DNA from: Pigoraptor chileana
Taxonomy: Eukaryota; Opisthokonta; Filasterea
Assembly: GCA_943704495.1 (NCBI GenBank)
Contig: CALSCR010001971.1
Coordinates: 1-26,505 of the forward strand
Length of the DNA stretch: 26,505 nt
Direction of reading: 5' to 3'
Shown here: one piece after another, positions 18,863 through 26,505 of the stretch
How the letters are laid out: the number at the start of each line of letters is the position of its first letter
How positions within the stretch are numbered: the first letter of the stretch is position 1
Position numbers and translations under genes: made by a program
Notes under the pieces: generated by a model
What the model was told of the DNA's origin: nothing
Database searches by the model: none
What the model saw: the letters and a program-made list of their open reading frames with translations, nothing else

Positions 18863-20791
18863 ATGGCTTCCTTCAAACTTTTCGTGGCGTTTGCCGCGTT
18901 TGCACTTTTGTTCGCCTTTGCTGCTGCCCAGCGTGAGTATAATGTTGGGGTGTGTGTGTGTGTGTGTGAACGACCCTAAAATGCTCTTTTAATCGTGTTT
19001 GGTTCTTGAATACTCATTTTCATGCACTCGTTTTCATTTTGAATGTTGGAATCTGCAGAGGAAACTGCAACGACTGCCACGGGTGAGTGTTGCCAAAGAG
19101 GATTCATCTGTGCTCTGTGATGTTTTAAATCCCACCTGTTGTGATGCGTGGGGCTGTGGTTGAGGCTGGGTGTATTGGGTGAGTTTGTCTCCTTGGCTGA
19201 CTATTCTGGGTGCCTGTTTATTTTCCTATCCATGGCATTCGCAGACGCTGCTGTTGAGAATCCGATTGTTGCTCATGAGCGCACCCTCGCTGAACTCGAG
19301 GCTCGCAAGGTCCTTCTCCTTCAGGAGGTGAGAATAACTTGAATTCATCCACACTATTTCCGCATCTCTGACACTATGTCTGCGCCTGATGCGCGAATAC
19401 CTTATCGTTCGAAATGTTTATAATTACCTCTTTGGCAGTCGAATCAATATCAGAATAAGCTTTTGCTGTTTTATGTTTGCCTGAATATATTTCGTTGCGC
19501 CTGTTTCAGTCTGCCGCCGCTTCTACCGCTGAGACCGCCGCCCCTGAGGATCCCAAGCGCGCCACCAAACTTGCCCGCCTTGACGAGAAGATTCTCCGTG
19601 CCAAGTACAAGATTGATGTAAATATGACTCACTCTTTCTTTCCTCCGTTATTGTGTAAATGGACTGCTGCTTGCTTCAGACCGAGCTTTGTGTGTGTGGG
19701 TGTATGTCAGCAACGCATATTCCACGCGATCTTACTACTGTCGCCACTTGCACATGCAGGCTGCCAAGTTCTACCAGGGTCTTCAGGATGCACTTGCCTC
19801 GCGTCCCGACCTCGCTGAGCCCGCCAAGGCCCCTGCTGGCACTCCCAAGCTCGTGCTCACGGCGGAGGAGCGTGCTGCAAGCAAGATTGAGAGCCTCCGC
19901 CGCCGCATCGCCCGCGAGAAGTTTGTTCTCGACTACCTGACGGCAAACCCGGAGCCTGTGGAGCCCGCAAAGACGCCCAAGGCACCCAAGGCTGTCCCCG
20001 CCGAGGCCGATACCCCCGCCCCGGATGCGCCCGTCGACGCCAAGGCCCAGAAGAAGGCTGCCAAGCGTGCTGCCGTCGCACAGGACGCCTCTACCCCGGC
20101 TGTTGATGCCGCCGCCGCCCCGGATGTGGCCGCCATCCCCGCCACTCCCGCTGTGCCTCGCAGCGAGCGTAAGCTGTCCAAGCTGAAGGCCAAGATTGCT
20201 GCGGCTGCGTCTGTTGGCAGTGTCGATGCAAGCGACGCACAGGGCGGCGCACCCGTTGCGGTATGTGTAATGTCTGTCTGCAAATTCAATTGCATATGGA
20301 TGTGGATGGATGGATGGATGGATGGAGATCATATTGTATGTGCCTTTTTCCAGAGTGATGTTTTGACTAACATTATGTTTCTGTCCTTCGCCCCTATGTT
20401 TTTCACGCCATGCACACACGCACGCAATACGACACTCTAGGTTGGAAAGAAGTATGCTGACATTGCCACGCTCGAGCGCCGCCTGAAGTTTGAGGAGGCG
20501 TGGCTTGCGCATGCCGGCAAGGCGTCCATCGATGCCGTTGACGAGGCCGTCGCCGCCCTTGGCCCCCAATCGTCCGCAGAGAGGGCCCAGGCCCGCCTCG
20601 TGCGCCTGGAACAGAAGTTGGCGCGAAAGGAATTTGAATCTGCGTGGATCAGTGAGAATGGGCCCATTGAAACGCCCCCCGCTGCTGCTGATGCTCCTGC
20701 TGCTGCCGCCGACGCTGCCCCTGCCGACGCCGCCGCCGCACATGAGGCGGTGGTCGCTGATGCGCCTGCATCGCAGGAGGTCCACGCGTAA
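18863..20791 (+). CDS. Secreted Ala-rich helical repeat protein, unrecognised
   Basis: Exons 18863-18932, 19059-19082, 19245-19327, 19510-19617, 19760-20260 and 20441-20791 join in phase to 379 codons (378 residues). Residues 1-22 are a clear signal peptide (MASFKLFVAFAAFALLFAFA, then AAQ), so the product should enter the secretory pathway. There are no further membrane spans and no HDEL-type tail. The mature part alternates charged helical units with Ala/Pro-rich linkers. Related helices occur at about 43-59, 75-95, 131-153, 229-243, 268-285 and 311-332; they share a pattern like L-x-x-L-E-x-K-L-x-x-x-x-F. The last two share the closest match (FEEAWLA and FESAWIS). Exon 2 is only 24 bases. 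I recognise no family. It may be a secreted, granule or cell-surface structural protein, but that is inference from composition alone. Confidence 0.85.
20304..20326. repeat. (GGAT)n tetranucleotide in intron 5 of the secreted-protein gene
   Basis: About five and a half units of GGAT, the complement class of the CATC arrays elsewhere in the window. Confidence 0.9.
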
Positions 20792-21681
20792 GCGAATGTG
20801 CATGGAAGCGGCTGTCTTCTTTAAGTCCCCTGGGGATGAAATTTGACTGTTTTGTCTTGTGGGGTTTGCAGCTGTCGGCTCGTTTGTGCTGGTCGTTGGT
20901 GTGAGCGAATGTGTTTGATATCCGGCTGTACGCTGGGAAAAGCCTACCGCGAATGTTGTCTCCGCAGTGGTGGATTTGTGTCCGCTGTGTGGTGTCTTCT
21001 GTTTTGTCGGGAATGTTTTTTTTCCGGTTTGTGTGGTGGATCCCGCACATTTTGTGTTTGCATTTGCGATTGGACCGTGCTTTGCTGCATATGGCTTGAA
21101 GAGATTTCCCTCGCCATCTCATTCCCTTCTTTTTGATGTTTGTGCCGTGTAATATGAGTGTGCCTTCAGTGGGCAGAATACACATTTTCTAAATACTATC
21201 GCTTCAATTGTAGCTTTAAAAAACACTGCTGAGTCTGCCCTGGAGTGCATGTGCATGACTGTGGTTGTGTGCTTTGTGCAATTGTGTGTCGTGTTGTGTG
21301 TGTGTGTGTGTGTGTGTGTTTGCTGTGGGTTCGATTCTACTTTATGTAGACTAAAATGTGTCGTTTTGATTTGATGGGCTTGCATTTCATCAAAACTATT
21401 CGTGACGTCAGAGTCGAAAGTTCGAACTGTCCCAGCGACACACCTTCAGCTTCGGCAATCACTGCGTCCACACTACTAAGTGTCACAAAACATGCAGCTC
21501 CATGCATCCAACTGGAACATTTGCACGCACACCACCTCCATGCGCTGACTTTGAAAACACAGAGTAGCATTGTTCGGTGGATGCATCTCCGCAAAAGCCG
21601 CTGAAAGTGATGCACTTTTGATCCATCTTTGTTTGTGATCACGGGCACCCTGATACATTGTGTTGCTGAACCGTTCCTAAA
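20792..21681. other. Spacer upstream of SSADH
   Basis: No supported gene. T- and GT-rich DNA, one GT microsatellite, and the SSADH leader. Confidence 0.6.
21297..21319. repeat. (GT)n microsatellite
   Basis: GT run in the spacer upstream of the SSADH gene. Confidence 0.93.
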
Positions 21682-22859
21682 ATGCTTCGCATGCGCAGTC
21701 TCATCGGCGCTGCCGAGAGCCTTCTACGGCCGGCGCTCGCGTCTTATTCGACGTCGGTTAATGTACATCCTTCGAGCAATGCCGAAACAGCCCCAAAACT
21801 GCAGGTAGCAGCGTAAACTGCATCTCCTATTGTCGGCTGAGAGACAGTGACCACCATCGCAATTCACTCGTGCATTTACGAGCGCTCTTGTGTTTCTTAG
21901 ACGTGTTCATGTTCTCATCTCAATGATTTCTTATTCTTTCGAAGGATCGAGACCTGTTCCGCAACAAGGCATACATTGATGGCAAGTGGGTCGATGCGGA
22001 CAGCGGTGCATCTTTCCCAGTGTACAACCCTGCGAACGGAGCCCATATCGGTAAGTGCAGGCAGAATGATGCATGGCATTGTGATTTATTGCATGTTTAT
22101 GGATTGCTGCGAGTATAAAGGCTCCCTCAATTCATCCTTTAAGAAGGCTTGACCCTTGATGGACTTTTGTAAGTTCGGTTTACCGTCGTCTGCGTTCTTC
22201 TCGGGCGTGCTTACTGATGTGGATGAGAACCTGTGCAATACAAGCTCAATCGTGTGAATACTCTGTGGCAACGCAGGTCACGTGCCGGAGATGGGGGCGA
22301 CAGAGACGCGCCGTGCAATTGAGGCCGCAGAAAAGGCTTTCCACAAGTGGAGCAAGACAACGGCAAAGGTATTTGTGTGTGTGTGTGTGTGTGTAAACGT
22401 GCATGTGCAGGTTTGTGAGTGTATGTATGTGAGTGCGTGTGTTTATATCAAGGCACTCGACGGCAGGGCATATACTTCACATGTGTCCTTATTCGTTCGC
22501 CTTTAAATTTCCTTTCCCCTTCCCCTCGCATGGCCTCCTCTGCATTGTTCGTAATGCCATCGCCACAACAGGACCGATCCATTATTCTGCGCAAGTGGTT
22601 TGATCTGCTCATGCGTCACCAGGAAGATCTTGCCCTGCTGATGACGGTGGAACAAGGCAAGCCGATGAAGGAGTCACGTGGGGAGATAGCGTACGGGTGG
22701 GTGTCGGAGTGTGCCCGAATGTGCAAGTTGTGTGTTTCTGTGTATCTTGTGTCTGTAATGTGTATACACACATCAAGAATTGTGTGTTCGCTGCACATGT
22801 GGATATATACACGCACCGATAAGACACGAATCGACCACTCGTAAGTCATCTTTGGCATT

Positions 22860-22931
<72 letters not shown>

Positions 22932-24916
22932 ACGCGCGCGCACAGTGCGTCGTACATTGAGTACTATGCGGAGGAGGCCAAGCGCATCCGGGGTGACATT
23001 GTGCCCCACGGATCGCATGGACGCCGACTCCTCGTGCTCAAGCAGCCGGTCGGCGTCACCGCCATGATTACGCCGGTGGGTGCATGGGCTGTATGTGTGT
23101 TTGTGTGTTGTTTATGTGTTGTGGTCTCTGCACTGTCCTCTCTCATATACTCTCGGCGGTGTGTCAGGCATTTTGCCTAAGTGCGCTTCTGTACTGCGCT
23201 GGCATTTCTGTTGGGTGAACGGCAGACAATCTGTACTTATCATCCGCTTCTTTGCGTTGCGCAAACATGATGTGTTGGGCATTTTGTTAATATTTGTATG
23301 TACCTTTATGTGTGTGCGTTATGCGTGCTGTGTTTTTTGTGTGTTCTTCGCGTGTGCACAGTGGAACTTTCCGAGTGCGATGATTGCCAGGAAGGTCGCC
23401 GCAGCATTCGCCGCCGGATGCACTGCCGTCATCAAGGTGCGCACCCCGGATGAATATCGTCACACGACTGCTCACTGTTTGTGGTATCGCTTTATTGTCA
23501 CTTTGTATTCCTGTCGTGTTGTTGGTGGTGGTAGTTGTTGTCCTTGTTGTCGTTGCTGCGCTGCTCTCTCAGAGGATGGGCATTTTGTATGCTTTCGACA
23601 TCCAGTGCTCAAATTTCCACAACCCCTTCAACGCAACCCTTGAACTAATTTTCGAACCGTTTGGTTTGCCTTTTTGTGTCACTGTTGTGCATTAATGTTT
23701 ATTTGTCATTGTGTCTCACTGTGCGTGTGTCTGTGTGTGGGTTGCGTTCTGTCTTATTTTCTGTTTCTTTTCTTTTTTTTTCTTTTTTTTGTCTTCTTCT
23801 TTTTACTTTGTGTGTGTTTTTTTCTGCAGCCTGCGGAGGACACGCCCTACTCTGCGCTTGCGCTGTGCGAGCTCGCACACCGCGCAGGCATTCCAGATGG
23901 CGTCATCAACGTGGTCACGTGCTCCCGTCCCCGCGCAGACGAGGTTGGGACGGAACTGGCGACGCATCCGACTGTGCGCAAGCTGTCGTTTACCGGATCA
24001 ACCGCCGTTGGAAAGCACCTCATGGTGGGTCATGTCGTATGCTGGTCTCGTGTGCGTGCGTGTGTGTGTGTGTGTGTGTTTGTATATGTGCACCTGTGTA
24101 ATTCGCTGGCATGGCGTGCACATATCGTCTTCAAGCACATTATAACTCACCGTGTCACTTTATGCATTTATCGTCCTCCTGCAGTCTCTCTGCTCCTCAA
24201 CCGTAAAGAAAGTCTCACTCGAGCTCGGTGGAAATGCGCCGTTCATTGTCTTTGACGACGCCGATCTCGACAAGGCCGTTGAGGGCGCTGTGGCCTCCAA
24301 ATTCAGAAACAGTGGCCAGACGTGCGTGTGCGCCAATCGCATGTTTGTGCAGAGCAAAATCCACGACGAGTTTGTCCGTAAGTTTTCCGATGCGGTACGC
24401 GCCATTCGGGTGGGTGACGGGACAGTCGATGGCATTGGGCAAGGGCCTATGATCAACTCGCGTGCGGTGGAAAAGACGGAGCAATTTGTCGGCGATGCGG
24501 TGCAAAAGGGTGCAAAGGTCGTCGTCGGAGGGCGGCGCCATGCGCTCGGCGGCAACTTTTTCGAGCCGACGGTTCTTACCAACGTGCACGAGAACATGCT
24601 TGTGTGCAGCAGTGAAATATTTGGGCCGCTTGCGCCTGTTCATCGCTTTGAGACGGAGGAGGAGGCGATTCGCATGGCAAACAACACACGCGCGGGTCTC
24701 ATGGGATATGTGTACACGCGGGATCTCGGAAGGGCGTGGCGGATGGCCGAGGCCCTTGAGTTTGGGATGATCGGTTTGAACGAGGGCATCATATCATCGG
24801 AGGCAGTGCCGTTTGGCGGCTGGAAGGAGAGTGGCCTGGGCCGCGAGGGATCCCAGTATGGGCTGGACGACTACCTCGAGTACAAGTATGTGTGCATGGC
24901 CGGTATCGGTGCGTGA
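21682..24916 (+). CDS. ALDH5A1: Succinate-semialdehyde dehydrogenase, mitochondrial
   Basis: Oxidises succinate semialdehyde to succinate with NAD(P)+, the last step of the GABA shunt. Exons 21682-21804, 21945-22050, 22277-22368, 22572-22696, 22946-23075, 23362-23436, 23830-24024 and 24185-24916 join in phase to 526 codons (525 residues). The first 40 or so residues ([20 protein letters not shown]) are basic and amphipathic, like a mitochondrial targeting peptide. ALDH motifs are complete: ITPWNFPSAM, the FTGSTAVGK cofactor loop, catalytic Glu295 in SLELGGNAP and catalytic Cys329 in [11 protein letters not shown]. The second cysteine, Cys331, is the partner of the redox-switch disulfide known in human SSADH. 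The C-terminal [18 protein letters not shown] block is typical of the SSADH group. AATAAA follows at 25085. Other ALDH families are less likely because of the CVC loop and the [13 protein letters not shown] ending. Confidence 0.95.
22863..22945. repeat. (CA)n/(CG)n tract reaching the splice acceptor of SSADH exon 5
   Basis: About 60 bases of CA, then ACACACGCGCGCGCACAG ending exactly at the acceptor. No ordinary pyrimidine tract remains in front of the exon. Confidence 0.93.
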
Positions 24917-25084
24917 CGTCGTTGAGTTGCGTTGTGTTGTTGTTTTGTGTTTTCGGTTTTCTTGATTTTGAATGTACATATTGGGGGAGAGCTCAATGCG
25001 GGCTCAATTGTCAGGCATTTGCAATGCGCGCTGTGCGTCTGACGTTGGGTGGCAGGTGTGTCGGTGTTGTTGTGGATCATCAGG

Positions 25085-25090
25085 AATAAA
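25085..25090 (+). terminator. Likely polyadenylation signal of SSADH
   Basis: AATAAA 169 bases after the SSADH stop codon. Confidence 0.5.
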
Positions 25091-25220
25091 CATTATCTGT
25101 CAAAAGGTGCAATGCTAAAGCTTAGCTTTCCGTGTGTGTGGCGGTGATCAGTGTGGCATGTAGGTTCAATTCAGAGCCACCTTTCAACAATAACAGTAAT
25201 ATTCGCAGCAACAATAGCAA

Positions 25221-25252
25221 TTGCAACTGCAACTGCAACTGCAACAGCAACA
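25221..25252. repeat. TGCAAC hexanucleotide repeat
   Basis: Several units of TGCAAC with variants, inside a wider CAA/CAG-rich stretch (about 25183-25275) in the spacer after SSADH. Confidence 0.85.
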
Positions 25253-25417
25253 CGAATAACCTAACAGCAACCAGCGATGAGTGCGGCCGGTGGGTTCATT
25301 CGGGTATTACTATTTTTTTAATAATTGTTGTGAGAGAGAGAGGGCTCGGTCTCACTACACAGCTGAAAACGACCATTAATCACGTGCACACCCCACGCAC
25401 GCATCAACCAATCTATC

Positions 25418-25442
25418 CATCCATCCATCCATCCATCCATCC
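25418..25442. repeat. (CATC)n tetranucleotide repeat
   Basis: Six perfect units of CATC in the spacer between SSADH and the phosphate carrier. Confidence 0.93.
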
Positions 25443-25646
25443 ACACATCCGGGCTGCAATACTCGATCAAAAGAAACAATAAAATGCAGCCTAACACACC
25501 AGGGACCACGTCTCATCCGATCTTTGCAAAGGATGGACAGAGACAAGAAAAGAGAAATCACAATGAAAAATAGACTACGCAAAAGTGGGCGCAAAACCAA
25601 AAAAAGAAAACAATATTGACGGGGCACACGGTCGATCGAGATGCGC

Positions 25647-26210
25647 TTAGTGGACAGCCTTCTTGATCTCAGTGCCGCCAGTGGCACCGAGGACGCGCTT
25701 GATGTCACCGTAGATGGCGAACTGGCCGGCTGTGGTCGCAAGAGAGAGGGACCGAGAGACAGAGACAGAGACAGAGAGAAAGAAGGGAGACAGAGAGAGA
25801 GGGGATTAGGCTCCACACTCAATTCAGCCAATGCATGCTCAACCAGAGTCACATGCGACTAACACACCGAACAACAACAACAACAGCAACAATAAACAAT
25901 CAAACAAGACCGAAAGCGTACCGGTGAGGGCGCCGACCATGACAATCCTCGCACCGAGACCGAGGTAGAGACCGCCGAACCCAAGCTCCTTGGCAAGGCC
26001 AAAGAGGCGCGAAACAATGCTTCCGCTGCCGCCCTTCTGCTTGTTGATCTTCGAGAGCAGCGTGTCGGCGGGCTGCGAGATGATGGCCGCCGCAATTCCC
26101 GCAATGAGACCGCTGCCAAGGTTGACGGACATGATCATGCCGTTGCTCAGCTGCTCCTTGGGCGTCGGGATCGCAGCGTAGATGGCCTCCGCGGCGCGCT
26201 CGTACACGAC
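25647..26210 (-). CDS. SLC25A3: Mitochondrial phosphate carrier, C-terminal part
   Basis: Inner-membrane carrier that imports phosphate with a proton for ATP synthesis. Two minus-strand exons are visible, 26210-25922 and 25729-25647, joining in phase (G plus CC) to a TAA stop, for 123 residues. The third carrier repeat is present with its signature SQPADTLLSKINKQKG, which matches the phosphate-carrier form (HPADSVVSVLNKEKG in animals) rather than ADP/ATP carriers. It is followed by GLYLGLGARIVMVGALTAGQ and FAIYGDIKRVLG, also typical of PiC. Upstream residues VVYERAAEAIYAAIPTPKEQ correspond to the end of repeat two. The remaining 5' exons lie beyond the window; the visible part of the next intron ends in a long (GT)n run. 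It is tail-to-tail with SSADH. Confidence 0.92.
25738..25803. repeat. GA-rich tract (CT-rich on the sense strand)
   Basis: GAGACA and GA repeats in the last intron of the phosphate carrier. Read on the minus strand it forms a long pyrimidine tract just upstream of the last exon's acceptor. Confidence 0.9.
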
Positions 26211-26256
26211 CTGTTTGGCGTTGGCAGTGGCGGTTGCGGTGGGTGGTTGTTGGTGT

Positions 26257-26296
26257 GGTGTTGCGGTGTTGCGGTGTTGTGGAGTTGTGGAGTTGT
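26257..26296. repeat. Short 9-base-period tandem repeats in the phosphate-carrier intron
   Basis: GTTGCGGTGTTGCGGTG and then TGTGGAGTTGTGGAGTTG: two neighbouring imperfect tandems with a period of eight to nine bases. Confidence 0.8.
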
Positions 26297-26404
26297 TGGT
26301 GCGTCGAGTGAGTGACATGACATGGAAACAAAGTGTGGACAAGAGTGACTCCCATTCCAATGTGACAAAATATCACACAGTCCAAAGAGAGCTGACATGC
26401 CATT

Positions 26405-26448
26405 ACATACACACACACATGTTGTGTATGTGTATGTGTATGTATGTA

Positions 26449-26505
<57 letters not shown>
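26405..26505. repeat. GT-rich microsatellite at window end
   Basis: ACACACAC, then GTATGT variants, then an uninterrupted (GT)n run of about 50 bases to the window edge, inside an intron of the phosphate carrier gene. Confidence 0.95.

Larger units (their letters stand above)
24917..25646. other. Spacer between convergent SSADH and phosphate-carrier genes
   Basis: No gene seen. It contains the SSADH 3' UTR, the TGCAAC and CATC repeats, and A-rich DNA next to the phosphate-carrier stop. Confidence 0.65.

Noticed and set aside
19328-19400. ACTTGAATTCATCC after exon 3 of the secreted-protein gene, similar to the end of the dispersed repeat
   Set aside because: Only about 13 bases match, and the rest of the repeat is absent or in the wrong order.
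21320-21345. GGGTTCGATTC, like a tRNA B box
   Set aside because: No A box, acceptor stem or cloverleaf can be built; the upstream DNA is a GT repeat.
1-26505. CRISPR array, rRNA, or an identifiable transposase, reverse transcriptase or viral gene
   Set aside because: None was found. The only interspersed repeat is the short non-coding family described above.

Overview
This window is nuclear DNA from a eukaryote. It holds ten protein-coding genes, nine of them split by short introns of about 65 to 470 bases. All inferred introns are GT-AG. Donors are mostly GTGAGT, GTGCGT, GTGGGT or GTAAGT, and every joined exon chain keeps frame to its stop. Exons are GC-rich, while introns and spacers are full of (GT)n, (CA)n, (CT)n and CATC microsatellites. 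The gene set (ARHGAP39-type RhoGAP, NBR1 with PB1-ZZ-FW-UBA, OBI1-type RING protein, mitochondrial SSADH and phosphate carrier) fits a compact-genome unicellular eukaryote, perhaps near Amoebozoa or Opisthokonta. The sequence alone does not fix the species.

Layout, left to right: the C-terminal part of a RhoGAP protein (+, 108-1468); a complete six-exon cytochrome b561 (-, 2361-4376); a divergent RRM-RGG-RRM protein like yeast Sbp1 (+, 5466-7452); a possible 57-residue small gene (-, 7771-7944); an OBI1/RNF219-like RING and coiled-coil protein (+, 8020-11746); an NBR1 autophagy receptor (+, 12462-16698); a small multipass membrane protein (-, 17450-18257); a secreted Ala-rich helical repeat protein (+, 18863-20791); succinate-semialdehyde dehydrogenase (+, 21682-24916); and the C-terminal part of a mitochondrial phosphate carrier (-, 25647-26210, continuing past the window edge).

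The genes do not form one pathway. Loose themes are ubiquitin and autophagy (OBI1-like, NBR1), mitochondrial metabolism (SSADH, phosphate carrier), and membrane or secreted proteins.

The most unusual non-coding signal is a short dispersed repeat of about 45 bases. I found eight clear copies: seven in introns and one intergenic, none in an exon. Most sit in CT-rich DNA. One copy is inverted relative to the next, and that pair flanks exon 5 of the OBI1-like gene. Other points are a perfect GTCACGTGAC box upstream of NBR1, a splice acceptor whose pyrimidine tract is replaced by a CA microsatellite, and microsatellites at both window ends.
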